NCBI RefSeq assembly: GCF_024297145.1
Contig: NZ_JANCTC010000025.1
Location: 1-63,016 of the forward strand
DNA from: Mesorhizobium sp. LMG 17147
Lineage (GTDB): Bacteria > Pseudomonadota > Alphaproteobacteria > Rhizobiales > Rhizobiaceae
DNA length: 63,016 nt
Reading direction: 5' to 3'
Below the pieces are notes generated by a model. The model saw only the letters and a list, made by a program, of their open reading frames with translations, had not been told where the DNA came from and made no database searches. The position numbers and the translations under genes are program-made. Shown in pieces: positions 47,281-56,316 of the stretch. Position 1 is the stretch's first letter. The number at the start of each line of letters is the position of its first letter.

Positions 47281-49416
47281 TTATTGGGCGCTGGCCACCG
47301 GCGCCACTAGGGGGGTAATCCGGCGGATGGCGACGCGCCGGTTCTCGCGATTGGGTCCCGACGTGTTTACCTTGAGATACTCCTCGCCATAACCCTGCGT
47401 CGTCAGGTTCTCCGGCGGGATGCCAAAGGCGTTGGTCAAGGCTTCGGCGACCGCCTCGGCGCGGCGGTCGGACAGAGCGAGGTTCGCTTCCGGCGTGCCG
47501 ACTGCATCGGTATGGCCTTCGATCAGGAAGGTCTCGGCCGGGTTTTTCTTCAGCAGCTTCTCCATGGCGTTGGCAACACCCTCCAGCTTCTGGACCTCGG
47601 TGTCGGAAATCGAAGCCGAACCGAACTCGAAGTTGAGCGTATCGAGGTCGATCCGGCGGGCGATGTCACGCACGCGGGCCGAGCGCTTGACCTCGTCGAC
47701 CGAATAGAGGCGCTGGACCCTCTCCACCGGCGGCCGTTCGAGGAAGGTGTAATAGTCGTCCGGATCCTCGACCTCTTCGGAATCCAGAATGTACTCCTCT
47801 TGCGGAATGGCAAGGCGCATCGGCGGCAGGTCGTCGCCCGGGTCGCGCCAGTCTGCATCATCGTCATAGTAGCGCTCGTCGACATAGCTCAGCACATATT
47901 CGCGCCCGTCAGGCGCGATGCGTGAACGCTGGATGACGTCGCCGTAGCGGTTGCGGATAGTGACGATCCGGACACCATTGTCACGCTCGACGATTTCCCG
48001 GGTGCGATCGCCCGACAGGTCCTCATAATAGACATTCCTGGCGCCGCGGTGCATGCGCGGGGCATCGCTGCTTTCCACGAAGGTCTGGTTGTTGAACTGC
48101 AGGATGACGCGGTCGCCGAATTCCCTGACGACGTTGGCGCCCTGCGGGCGCGGACGGCGGCGAACATCCTCGATGTCGGGCGCACGCTCGACGCGCTTGC
48201 CTTTTTCCTCGGTCACCGGAACGATCTTTTCAGGCTTGATCTCCTGCTGGGCTGCCTTGTCGTCGGTAGGTGGCGGTCCCTCCTCGATCGGAGCAGGCTT
48301 CGGGGCTTCCACCTGGTTCTCGCCCTGCTGGGCTGGCTGGTTGCCCTGCTGCTTACCGGCATTTTGGCCGCGCTCCTTGCCGGCCTTGCGCTTGCGCAAG
48401 ACATCCTTCTGGCTGTCCAGTATGGGCGCCTCGTTCGGGTTGGCGGCGGCTTCGCCCTGAGCAGGGAGCCCACCCTCGGCGGGTGCTGCCTGTTCGCCCG
48501 TCGTCGTGGGCTGCTCACCGGTTGCGGGCTGCTGTTCGCCGGTCACCGGCTCTTCCACAACGGGCTTCTTGCCACGCTTTTTCGCCTGGTTCTCGGGCTG
48601 TTCGCCTTGAGCAGGAGCCGCTTGCTTCTCGGTTGGAAGTGGCTCGGCCTGTGGGAGAGGCTCACCGGCGGGGCGTTCCTTCTTGCGCGGCGCCTGTTCG
48701 GCCGGTGCCGCCTCGATCTGCTGGTCTTGCTTGTTCTTCCTCTTGCGCGGATTGACTTGCTCGTTGTTGTCGTTCGCGGGTGCAGCCTGCTCGGCCGGCT
48801 GTTCGGCAGGCGCGGCCTCCTGCTGTTGCTGGTCGCGCTTCTTTCCCCGCGGCTTGAGCTGCTGCTGATCGTCGTTCGCGGGCGCAACCTGCCTGGCGGG
48901 TTGTTCAGCAGGTGCAGCTTCCTGCTGCTGGTCGCGCTTCTTCCTGCGCGGTTTGAGTTGCTGCTGATCGTCGTTCGCAGGCGCGGCCTGCTGGTCAGCC
49001 GGAGCGGCTTCGATCTGCTGCTGCCTCTTCTTCCTTCGTTGATTTCCTTGCTGCTCTTCGCCGGAAGGCGCGAGCTGTTCGGCAGGCGCGGATTCACTCT
49101 GTTTTTGCTGCTCGCGCTTGTTCCTGCGCGGCTTCTGCTCGGGCTCGCTCGATTGTTCGGCGGGCGCCGCTTCGGATTGTTTTTGCCGGTCGCGCCTCTT
49201 GCCGGGCTTCTGTTCCGGCTCCGACTTTCCGCCTTGAGCGCAAGCTTCGGCCGATTCGCCCTCGGCACAATTCGACTGCGCCGGGATAAACATTGCGCTG
49301 TTCCGGGCGGGGCCGAATGCAGCATTGCCTTGCAGCGGGAACGCGCCTAACGGCGCGGACGCCATCAACAGGCCAAGCGCCGTGCCTGCCAGAATCCGTG
49401 GTTGGCGTTTCATCAT
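47281..49416 (-). CDS. OmpA-domain outer-membrane lipoprotein-like protein with Q/E/P-rich repeats
   Basis: 711 residues. A signal peptide (about 2-30) precedes a long low-complexity region (about 45-390) rich in Gln, Glu, Lys, Pro and Ala with repeated AAPAEQ and KKRDQQQ blocks. Then comes a beta-rich region (about 400-560) with GDRVILQFNNQTF and IVERDNGVRIVTIRNRYGD, and a C-terminal OmpA peptidoglycan-binding domain with FLIEGHTDAVGTPEANLALS and LTTQGYGEEYL. It probably links the outer membrane to peptidoglycan, with the repeat region as a flexible spacer. AAGGAG lies before ATG at 49416. Confidence 0.88.
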   Translation of the reverse strand: MMKRQPRILAGTALGLLMASAPLGAFPLQGNAAFGPARNSAMFIPAQSNCAEGESAEACAQGGKSEPEQKPGKRRDRQKQSEAAPAEQSSEPEQKPRRNKREQQKQSESAPAEQLAPSGEEQQGNQRRKKRQQQIEAAPADQQAAPANDDQQQLKPRRKKRDQQQEAAPAEQPARQVAPANDDQQQLKPRGKKRDQQQQEAAPAEQPAEQAAPANDNNEQVNPRKRKNKQDQQIEAAPAEQAPRKKERPAGEPLPQAEPLPTEKQAAPAQGEQPENQAKKRGKKPVVEEPVTGEQQPATGEQPTTTGEQAAPAEGGLPAQGEAAANPNEAPILDSQKDVLRKRKAGKERGQNAGKQQGNQPAQQGENQVEAPKPAPIEEGPPPTDDKAAQQEIKPEKIVPVTEEKGKRVERAPDIEDVRRRPRPQGANVVREFGDRVILQFNNQTFVESSDAPRMHRGARNVYYEDLSGDRTREIVERDNGVRIVTIRNRYGDVIQRSRIAPDGREYVLSYVDERYYDDDADWRDPGDDLPPMRLAIPQEEYILDSEEVEDPDDYYTFLERPPVERVQRLYSVDEVKRSARVRDIARRIDLDTLNFEFGSASISDTEVQKLEGVANAMEKLLKKNPAETFLIEGHTDAVGTPEANLALSDRRAEAVAEALTNAFGIPPENLTTQGYGEEYLKVNTSGPNRENRRVAIRRITPLVAPVASAQ
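48600..49230. repeat. Imperfect coding repeats in the ompA-like gene
   Basis: Units of roughly 30-36 codons recur, each with a version of APANDDQQQ-LKPRRKKRDQQQ and EAAPAEQ. Copies near 48770-48900, 48870-48970 and 48950-49030 share long runs such as CTGCTGATCGTCGTTCGC. Copy number could vary between strains by slippage or recombination. Confidence 0.75.
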
Positions 49417-49614
49417 AAACACTCCTTGTGGCGTCCCATCCGTGCCCAAACTTTCAGCAATCATGTTTGGTTCCTGTTTGTAGGTCTTAGCGGTGGTACA
49501 GGGCGATTGACCGGCGTTTTGAAGGCGACTTCGTGTCATTCGTATGTTCCTGGCGTATCGTTCGGACGAGGCGCAAGGGTTGCCGTGCTTGACCTTGAGG
49601 CGTCCGAGGGCCAC

Positions 49615-50070
49615 ATGCCGACAATGGACAAGCCGTTCTGGAAGACCAAGACGCTCGAGGCGATGACCCCGGCCGAGTGGGAATCACTCTGCGACGGCTG
49701 CGGCAAATGCTGCCTGTCCAAACTCGAAGACGAGGACACCGGAGAAATCTACTGGACCAGCGTCGGCTGCCGGCTGTTCGACGCTGGAAGCTGCCGCTGT
49801 TCCGACTATGCCAACCGGCTGGCGCGTGTTCCGGATTGTGTCGGGCTGACGCCGCAGAATGTGCGCACCATCAGCTGGCTGCCCAAGACTTGCGCTTACC
49901 GGCTGGTCGCCGAGGGCCGCGATCTCTATTGGTGGCACAGGCTGGTGTCTGGAAGCGACGAGACCGTGCACGAGGCAGGCATCTCGATGCGCGGCCGAGT
50001 CAGCGCGAGCGAGACCGACCTTGCCGAGCCGGACGACTATTTCGACCATATTCTCGCGGACGAGCCTTAG
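49615..50070 (+). CDS. YcgN-family cysteine cluster protein
   Basis: 151 residues of the UPF0260/YcgN family, defined by CDGCGKCCL near the N-terminus, and CRLFDAGSCRCSDYANR with further cysteines (DCVGLTP, KTCAYRL). The eight or so cysteines probably bind a metal or iron-sulfur centre. Function unknown. ATG at 49615 with an upstream GAGGG is preferred; ATG at 49624 is possible. Confidence 0.92.
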   Translation: MPTMDKPFWKTKTLEAMTPAEWESLCDGCGKCCLSKLEDEDTGEIYWTSVGCRLFDAGSCRCSDYANRLARVPDCVGLTPQNVRTISWLPKTCAYRLVAEGRDLYWWHRLVSGSDETVHEAGISMRGRVSASETDLAEPDDYFDHILADEP

Positions 50071-50314
50071 GATTTTATCGCAAAATCGAGAATCCGGAAT
50101 CGACGGCAAAACGGACGTTGTCCATCCACCATGCTATCCACCCTATGTAGCACCGCCGTCCATAGCACCGCCTTCAGAAGCGAGAGACTATTCCGGTTCT
50201 GCCTCATGAACTGGAGATGAATGGCCGGTTCGCAAAAAATTCAGACAGGCGGGTGCATTCTCCTCCCATCGGTTCGACGAAACGGGTGGAAACCCTCAAC
50301 AAGGAGAGAAGACA

Positions 50315-50674
50315 ATGTTCAACACCATCAAGACGGCGGCTCTTTCGGCTCTTGTCGGCCTTGGCACGCTTGCTGCCATCCCCGCTCATGCTGACAGCAT
50401 CTATCTCGGCTTCGGCAACAACCAAGACCCGCGCGTCGGCGTCTATGCCGGCGACGAAGATGATGGCTACTATCGCGAACACCGCCGTCATGGCGGCTGG
50501 CGCCGGTCCTGTTCGCCGGAGCGTGCCATCGACAAGGCCGAACGCATGGGCCTGCACCGCGCCCGCATCATCGACATCAACCGCCGCACGGTCAAGGTCG
50601 CCGGCCGCCAGTATGGCGACCGTGTCGTGATCGTATTCGCCAACGAGCGCGGCTGTCCGATCATCTATCGCTAA
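50315..50674 (+). CDS. Small secreted basic protein
   Basis: 119 residues with a signal peptide cleaved after AHA (about residue 26). The mature part has two cysteines (RSCSPERAIDKAERMG and ERGCPIIYR) that could pair, an aromatic-basic YYREHRRHGGWRR segment, and a C-terminal VAGRQYGDRVVIVFAN strand resembling a PepSY-like fold. I know similar rhizobial hypothetical proteins but no function. CAAGGAGAGAAG precedes the ATG. Confidence 0.75.
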   Translation: MFNTIKTAALSALVGLGTLAAIPAHADSIYLGFGNNQDPRVGVYAGDEDDGYYREHRRHGGWRRSCSPERAIDKAERMGLHRARIIDINRRTVKVAGRQYGDRVVIVFANERGCPIIYR

Positions 50675-50754
50675 GGTCTTCGGGCCTGCGGCCGGTTGAC
50701 TTGCAGCCGGTAGAGTAGCGGAGCCCTTTCCGCCAGGACGGAAAGCGCGGCTCA

Positions 50755-50786
50755 AAAACCCCGGAGGATCGATCCTCCGGGGTTTT
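50755..50786. terminator. Bidirectional terminator
   Basis: A perfect 32-base palindrome: the left half AAAACCCCGGAGGATC mirrors the right half, giving a stable stem with A-run on one side and T-run on the other. It lies between the convergent small-secreted-protein and SIMPL genes and can serve both. Confidence 0.9.
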
Positions 50787-50804
50787 GCATGCTGCAAGCG
50801 ATGA

Positions 50805-51515
50805 TCATTTCAATTCGAAAGTCACCGTCACCTGTGCGGTATAGGAATTCTCGCCGGCTTGCACCGGGACCGACGCGCCGGCGGCATCGAATGCCTTGGC
50901 GTTGATCGGCATCGGCGGTGGTGCGAAATTCTGGTCGGTGATTTCCAGGACCCGGCCGATGCCGACGCCGGCTGCTTCGGCCAGCGTCTTGGCCTTGGCC
51001 ATGGCATTGGCGACGGCCTTCTTGCGTGCCTCGGTGACGGCTGCCGCCGGATCGTCGTTGGAGAAGGAGATGCCGCCGCCCTGGTTGACGCCGAGCGACA
51101 CCGCCTTGTCGAGAATGTCGCCGGTCTTGTCGATGTCGCGGATGCGCACCGACAGCGTGTTGGTCACCTGGTAGGCGACAAGCTCGGCCTCCTGGCTGCC
51201 GTCGGGCTTGTTGGTGTAGTTATAGCGCGGGTTGATCTGGATGCCCGCGGTCTGCAGGTCGCGCTCCTTGATACCGGATGATTTCATTGCAGCGATCACC
51301 GCGGCCATGGCGTCGTTATTGGCATCGAGCGCTGCACGTGCCGTCTTGGCTTCGCGCATGACGCTGAGCGTCAGCAGAGCCAGATCGGGTGCTATCGCCG
51401 CCTCGCCTTCACCGGTGACGACGATACGCGGCGGCGGTGGTGAATCGGCGGCGGCCGCGATCACCGGAAATGCGACTGCGGCGGCAATCGCCAGGGGCAA
51501 AATACGTCTGGTCAT
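50805..51515 (-). CDS. SIMPL domain (DUF541) periplasmic protein
   Basis: 236 residues. A signal peptide (about 1-23) is followed by the SIMPL/DUF541 domain: PRIVVTGEGEAAIAPDLALL, TAGIQINPRYNY and GGGISFSNDDPAAAVTEAR are characteristic. Family members include the kinase-interacting SIMPL protein and oxidative-stress protein YggE. Likely an envelope stress-related protein. GAGGAG precedes ATG at 51515. Confidence 0.9.
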   Translation of the reverse strand: MTRRILPLAIAAAVAFPVIAAAADSPPPPRIVVTGEGEAAIAPDLALLTLSVMREAKTARAALDANNDAMAAVIAAMKSSGIKERDLQTAGIQINPRYNYTNKPDGSQEAELVAYQVTNTLSVRIRDIDKTGDILDKAVSLGVNQGGGISFSNDDPAAAVTEARKKAVANAMAKAKTLAEAAGVGIGRVLEITDQNFAPPPMPINAKAFDAAGASVPVQAGENSYTAQVTVTFELK

Positions 51516-51695
51516 AAAATCTCCTCGATCTGCGATCCCAAGACAGCCGAGTAGGCGGTGTCCAATGGGTGACGTGCAATAGGTTATCAATATGGGCTGA
51601 TTTGGGCGATCTCTGCCAGCCCCTTGGAACGCCTGCTCGGAAAGCCCTCGGAAAGCCTTGTGCGGTTCAGGGAAAAACACTAATCCAGCGCCGTG

Positions 51696-51771
51696 GGGCC
51701 TGTAGCTCAATGGTTAGAGCCGGCGGCTCATAACCGCTTGGTTGGGGGTTCGAGTCCCTCCGGGCCCACCA
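51696..51771 (+). tRNA. tRNA-Met-type (anticodon CAT)
   Basis: A 76-base cloverleaf: acceptor stem GGGCCTG/CGGGCCC-ACCA, D arm with AGCTCAATGGTTAGAGC, anticodon loop CTCATAA with CAT at 51729-51731, and T arm GGTTCGAGTCC. The CCA end is encoded. CAT could be elongator Met or lysidine-modified Ile2; the sequence alone does not tell me which. A tyrosine recombinase follows 100 bases later, so its 3' end is probably an attachment site. Confidence 0.92.
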
Positions 51772-51804
51772 TAACCATTGTTTTTATTCACAAAAAGTGC
51801 CCTC

Positions 51805-51839
51805 GGCCCAAAACGTTTTGGGCCCATTATGGGCCCAAA
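51805..51839. promoter_or_regulatory. Overlapping palindromes near the attachment site
   Basis: A perfect 20-base palindrome, GGCCCAAAAC and its mirror, spans 51805-51824. It overlaps a second one with ten-base arms TTTGGGCCCA (51817-51826) and TGGGCCCAAA (51830-51839). The arms share GGGCCCA with the tRNA 3' end. They could be recombinase arm sites or a terminator for the tRNA/recombinase transcripts. Confidence 0.5.
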
Positions 51840-51877
51840 GCAGGACCGTGGTCCCGGTTTGTTCCGACTCGATTTGA

Positions 51878-53068
51878 TTATCTGACGATGCGGAGGTTTG
51901 CCCGCCGCTTCATGGCGTCGCGTTTGGCCTCGCGCTCGTTGATGGCACGAGCAATATCAACCGCGATCCGCTTCTTATTGGCCTCACGCACATACTCATC
52001 TGTTACCGTCATGGAGGAATGACCCATCGCCTCCATGATGGCGCGCGCCTGGATGTTGCATTCAGCGAGGTAGGTGCCGAAGGTGCGGCGCAGGCCATGA
52101 AGCGTGTAGCCGCTTGGAATTCCCGCCTGCCGCGTCCAGTGCTGCATCATGCCGGTCAGGCTCTTTTCCGAGAATGACCTGCCATAGGCGTTCTTTAAGA
52201 CCGTGCCGCCTCTCGAGCGATCGAGCAGGTCCAAGGCCGTTGCTAGTTTGTCTACGACTGGAATGAACATCTCCCGCCCGCCATGGCGGTTGCGGTTCTT
52301 CTTCTGGCGGAAATCAAAGGCCTCGATTAGCACCAGCGAGCCGTCGAACAGTTCGATCTCTTCGGTTAAAAGATCGTCCCACTCAAGAGCAGCGATATCG
52401 CCGCGCCGATTTCCAAGCCAGAACCCCAGTGCATAGCAGGTGCGCGCGGCTGTACCGATGGGGTGTCGCTCCTCGAACTTTTCGCGCATCGCAATTGGCC
52501 AAGCTGGGTTCTTGGTCGATTTGGGCACCCGCACGCGGATAGATAGCGACGGATCATCCTGCGGCTTGATCCATTTTTCGACATCGGTCGCGACCCATAG
52601 AAGCTTCTTGATGGCGACCAACGTGTGTTTGGCGACTGTGCGGTTCGTCCTGAAGATGCCTTCAATGATGGCGCGAAGCCGATCCGCGTCGAGATGTTCA
52701 ACAGGAGTATTGCGCCAGGTGAGTGGGTAGTTGGGATCGACCGGCAGGTTGAGAAAACGCTCAATCAGTCGCGCATTCTTCTGCTGCGTGGCTTCATCAA
52801 AGCCCAACCACTCCATTGTCGTTTCAAGCCGGCGCGCGGCATGACCAAAGGTTTTTGGCAGTGCCCGACCGGGCAAATCGACGATAACTGCCTTCTTGCC
52901 TTGACCCTGCGTGGCCTTCTCGTAAGCCGCCTCGAACTCGGGATCGCCGGGCTTACCGGGAAGGCGGATTTCAGGCATGCCCTTTGCGCGGTAGCGATAG
53001 ATTAGCTTGCCGTTCTTGAGGCGCGAAGATACCCCAGGGTAACGGGCATCCTTAAATGGCCGAGCCAT
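51878..53068 (-). CDS. Tyrosine recombinase/integrase
   Basis: 396 residues of the phage-integrase family. The catalytic set is visible: Arg in GNRRGDIAALEW (about 221), His324 and Arg327 in LHGLRRTFG, His350 in MGHSSMTV, and the nucleophile Tyr359 in TDEYVRE. The N-terminal part (about 1-180) carries arm- and core-binding regions. It most likely integrates and excises the island at the adjacent tRNA. AAGGAG precedes ATG at 53068, and its start overlaps the upstream HTH gene. Confidence 0.95.
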   Translation of the reverse strand: MARPFKDARYPGVSSRLKNGKLIYRYRAKGMPEIRLPGKPGDPEFEAAYEKATQGQGKKAVIVDLPGRALPKTFGHAARRLETTMEWLGFDEATQQKNARLIERFLNLPVDPNYPLTWRNTPVEHLDADRLRAIIEGIFRTNRTVAKHTLVAIKKLLWVATDVEKWIKPQDDPSLSIRVRVPKSTKNPAWPIAMREKFEERHPIGTAARTCYALGFWLGNRRGDIAALEWDDLLTEEIELFDGSLVLIEAFDFRQKKNRNRHGGREMFIPVVDKLATALDLLDRSRGGTVLKNAYGRSFSEKSLTGMMQHWTRQAGIPSGYTLHGLRRTFGTYLAECNIQARAIMEAMGHSSMTVTDEYVREANKKRIAVDIARAINEREAKRDAMKRRANLRIVR

Positions 53069-53297
53069 CAAATGCTCCTTTCAGTCCGGGGGACCCTTTC
53101 AGACTCGCCCGTAGCGAAAGGGTTTTGCTTTTGATGGCAACGCGCAGGAGCACCGGGTAACGAAACCCTCTTCCTTGCTCTATGCCTTCAAAGGTGCGCC
53201 TCGGTATTCCCAGTACCTTGGCCGCGGCTTCGGCAGTAAACCCTTCCTTTGCCCGCCATGCTTTCACGTCTTGCGCAAGTTTCTCATTCTCGTTCAC
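53052..53297 (-). CDS. Small helix-turn-helix protein next to integrase
   Basis: 81 residues. EGFTAEAAAKVLGIPRRTFE reads as an XRE/Cro-type helix-turn-helix, followed by a basic tail. GTG at 53297 has GGAAGG upstream. It ends 17 bases inside the integrase gene, so the two are coupled; it may act as integrase regulator or directionality factor. Confidence 0.65.
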   Translation of the reverse strand: MNENEKLAQDVKAWRAKEGFTAEAAAKVLGIPRRTFEGIEQGRGFRYPVLLRVAIKSKTLSLRASLKGSPGLKGAFDGSAI

Positions 53298-53362
53298 ATC
53301 ATGCCTTCCGCACGGGCTATCATCGTACTACGCCTGCAGCGTATACGCAACGAGCGTAGTTG

Positions 53363-53614
53363 CTATCTTTTTTCCACGCCCCGTTTGCTTCGTTCCAACA
53401 GCTCTTGAAGGCCGCTGTCTTTGTCCGGCAACGAGGTGAAAGCGATATCCAAGGCTACACGATCCCAGACAGCGCGGCTATTGATGCGCTTGGGCTTTGG
53501 CATACGCCCATCGGCAACCATCTCGTCAAAAAGCGTCGATCCGACACCGATGTAACGAGCTGCTTCCTCACGAGATAGCCCTCGTGGGGGATACGAGATT
53601 GCGTCACTCTTCAT
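53363..53614 (-). CDS. AlpA/excisionase-like DNA-binding protein
   Basis: 83 residues. LSREEAARYIGVGSTLFDEMVADGRMPKPKRI is a typical MerR-like winged-helix of the AlpA/excisionase family, with the conserved alanine-rich first helix and the K-P-K-R wing. GAGG is placed before ATG at 53614; the open frame runs further upstream but without similarity. Such proteins control integrase expression or bias excision; its position next to the recombinase supports this. Confidence 0.82.
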   Translation of the reverse strand: MKSDAISYPPRGLSREEAARYIGVGSTLFDEMVADGRMPKPKRINSRAVWDRVALDIAFTSLPDKDSGLQELLERSKRGVEKR

Positions 53615-54273
53615 GGACGCTGCCTCGGTCCTGATACTCCGGGCGGGTTGGTGTCGAAGCACAAAGCCGCATCCTAGTTGCCATTTCGCTGCGAGCAGAT
53701 CGTGTTGGGCTAAAATAAGAAGAGCCTCGTTAAGCGGAAGCGGCCTGACTAGCTCGTGCGGCGTAAACTGGTAGCAACGTGTGGACTGTGGATCACGGGA
53801 GGAGAGCGTTTCTAAGCGGACTCGTGGGGCAAGTCGGTGGACGGCTACATTGCATTGTGCACGACCGGGGCTAACCACCTGCGACATCCCGCTGGCCCTC
53901 TTGCGCACCCTCCCTCAGTGTCGAAATCGGAGCCGTTATCCCGAGGACCGTCGAAAAACCGCCGTCGCAGAGTTGCCACTCTTTGGTGCTGAAACCGATA
54001 TTTCTAATCATATCGGTTTTAACTCATCGCTCAAACTTTAGATGGAGCAAGGCAATTTCGGCTCGTCGATCGAAGTCGACGAGGGCGCCGCACAACGATT
54101 GGCAGCTTTGCGCCAGGAGTGGCGATCAGCGAGCCACTACTCAGACGTCCCGTTTGGGCCGACAGTAGGCGGTCGGGTCTTGGCGAATGAAGATACGAAA
54201 GCAGCCGGTCACCGACGTGCTTCGCATGGCGTCCGGCTTCTCTGTTAGGATGTGTTTGAAAGACGATCGCTGC
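53615..54273. other. Region without a recognisable gene
   Basis: About 660 bases. Short open frames exist (for example 54042-54248) but none has a convincing ribosome-binding site and protein-like composition together. The area may hold promoters for the recombinase genes and decayed coding sequence. Confidence 0.4.
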
Positions 54274-55174
54274 ATGGTCCAAGTTTCGCCCTCGACACCA
54301 GCTCTCGATCTGGACATTAAGAAAAGTCCGCAGTGTTCGGAAGAATTCCGAACTCTACGGCCGCATCGTCAACGACATTGCGCCTGATCTGATGAGAGAC
54401 AGGTACACTTTCAAGGACTTGTCGGATTTCGAATACAGGGCTCGCGACGAATCGATCGGGCGGGCGTACATGGGGCACATCTATTGGACGGAGATGCTGT
54501 ACCGGGCGCATATGGCTTCGGTCGCATCGGTGTTCCGTACGTCCAGGTGGATCAAGGTGGCGGTCCGCGAACATGAGGCGGGAAGTCTATATGGCTGCGC
54601 GTCGGCGTGTAGAAGCCTGATCGAATCCGCAGGCGATATAAACCACAGCCTGGGACCAGTGGCCCGGACGCTCGCCTACAACAAGGATGCGATACGAGCC
54701 GAGATTTCGGGTCAGGCTGGGGAGCCCATGCTGTCCGCTAAGGAGTTGGAAGACACGCTGATACACTTCACGCATGCCCGGAAGGTGCTGAAGACCGAAA
54801 AGACACCGGCAGTCGCAAGGCGATGCAGACCTTCCAGTACGTCGACCACGTGGATGGAATGAAGATTCCCGGCATAAAGCCGTTCCTACGCGAAACTTTG
54901 CGAGATCGGTCACCCGGCTGCCGACTCCGTGTCGGTGACCTTCGTTGCCAATGCCGGAGCCTGGATCGTAGACCCCGGCAACGAGATCGTCGTTCTCAAG
55001 GCGTTGCTCGCTGAACGGCAAGATACTCTCTCGGGCGTGCTAATGGCGTCGTTCAATGCCCCGCTCTTAATCCTAAGAACCCTTCACGCGTTCGATCTTT
55101 TCACGAGGCTGCGTAAGTACCATTTCGATGAAATTCCTGAGTGGAAGAAGATCCAAACCGCGCTGCGATCGTAG
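54274..55174 (+). pseudogene. Unknown protein, broken by several frameshifts
   Basis: Three overlapping frames appear to belong to one protein of about 290-300 residues. ATG at 54274 opens MVQVSPSTPALDLDIKK; near 54335 the text passes to a second frame (ELYGRIVNDIAPDLMRDRYT, RSLIESAGDINHSL). After KVLKTEK near 54798 it passes to a third (TGSRKAMQTFQYVDHVDGM, IPGIKPFLRETL), and near 54900 back to the second (GHPAADSVSVTFVANAGAW to the stop at 55174). I do not recognise the family; it is helical in the centre. It precedes the NdpA-like gene on the same strand. Confidence 0.55.
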
Positions 55175-55305
55175 GCCATGAGCGGATCGAAAGACGTTCC
55201 GCCTTTCGACACGCATGGCGTGGATATTCGGTCTGCTAATCCTTCGAACACTTGCGTTCGGGCCCTCACGTCTCGCATAACTGCCATCACGAGGGGGAGG
55301 ATTCG

Positions 55306-56307
55306 ATGGTCGAGCAGGTCATTCAGGTCGCGGTGCACGACCTGAAGAGGAATTCCGAGAGTTTTGAAACGGTGTCGGGTAACGCGCACCTCAAGGTCTC
55401 GGAAACGGTGGAGCGCGTGGTCGGCGAGCTGCACGCCATGTATGCGAGCCGCGCCTCGAAGTCTCACGGGCGCTTCGCGGCAAGCTCCGACAACTATCCG
55501 GCACAGACCTATCTTGACGAGTTCCGGAAGGGCGACTTCAAGGACTTCGCCACGCTCACGGCCAAGCTGATGACGACACTGACCGTTCAGGCGCGCCGAA
55601 AGCCCGGGGCGACGGGCGGTCACGTCCTTTTCGCGCATCTCGAGAAGGACGAGCAACGGTTTCTGCTAGTGGCGATCATCAACGACAAGCTCGGTGCGGC
55701 GCTCACCAAAAGCTTTGACATCGCGTCAGTCGAACACCTCGACCTCGACGGCTTCCGCTTCGCCGGCCGGATCAACATGACGGCATGGACTAACTCGGCG
55801 GACCGTTACATCGGCTTCCTAAAGGGCAAGGGGAACGTCGCCGAGTACTTCAAGGAGTTCCTCGGTTGCGACAGCACCGTTCAGGACCTCGAGGATACCA
55901 GGACACTGGTGCGCGTGCTGAACGGTTTCGCCGAGCCGGCGAAGGGCTTCGTGAAGGACAAGCAAGCTTTCCTGCAGAAGGCGTACGACATCTGCCAGCG
56001 ATACATCCGGGACAACGAGCCTTTGGATCTCGAGACATTCTCCAACGAGCTCTTTCCAGAGAACCCGAAAGAACTCGCCAAATCGCTCGGAGATCCGGAT
56101 GTCGGACTTGGCGACGGCTTCGTTCCGAAGAAGCGAGCGCTGTCGCCGATGGTGAAGTTCTCCGCGAAGACGCGGCTCTGGTCGGTCGAATTCAATCGGC
56201 AAGCCCTTACCGACGGCAAGATCGTCTATAACGACGACAAGAAGACCCTGACCTTCACCGAACTCCCTCCCGACCTGATCGAAAGACTGGAACACGATCA
56301 GGAGTAG
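55306..56307 (+). CDS. Nucleoid-associated protein, NdpA/YejK family
   Basis: 333 residues with clear likeness along its length to the 37-kDa nucleoid-associated protein YejK (PF04245): SETVERVVGELHAMYASRAS, GGHVLFAHLEKDEQRFLLVA, RINMTAWTNSADRYIGFLKG and EYFKEFLGCDST. E. coli YejK is found on the nucleoid but has no settled function. The GAGGGGGAGG site precedes ATG at 55306. The next gene starts nine bases on and encodes a membrane protein, so this is a two-gene operon in a defence-type island. A copy on an island, rather than the core genome, suggests a specialised role. Confidence 0.87.
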   Translation: MVEQVIQVAVHDLKRNSESFETVSGNAHLKVSETVERVVGELHAMYASRASKSHGRFAASSDNYPAQTYLDEFRKGDFKDFATLTAKLMTTLTVQARRKPGATGGHVLFAHLEKDEQRFLLVAIINDKLGAALTKSFDIASVEHLDLDGFRFAGRINMTAWTNSADRYIGFLKGKGNVAEYFKEFLGCDSTVQDLEDTRTLVRVLNGFAEPAKGFVKDKQAFLQKAYDICQRYIRDNEPLDLETFSNELFPENPKELAKSLGDPDVGLGDGFVPKKRALSPMVKFSAKTRLWSVEFNRQALTDGKIVYNDDKKTLTFTELPPDLIERLEHDQE

Positions 56308-56316
56308 CGTAGCCTC

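Noticed and set aside
47310..49260. CRISPR-like regular repeats
   Set aside because: The repeats are imperfect, in frame and coding; no equal-length spacers. No CRISPR array or cas genes seen in the window.
48049..49350. 433-codon plus-strand frame with leucine-rich hydrophobic product
   Set aside because: Antisense of the repeat-rich ompA-like gene; the repeats on the minus strand are in the correct frame with signal peptide and OmpA domain.
54042..54248. 68-codon ORF upstream of the broken island gene
   Set aside because: Weak start context and no recognisable pattern; left as part of the uncharacterised stretch.
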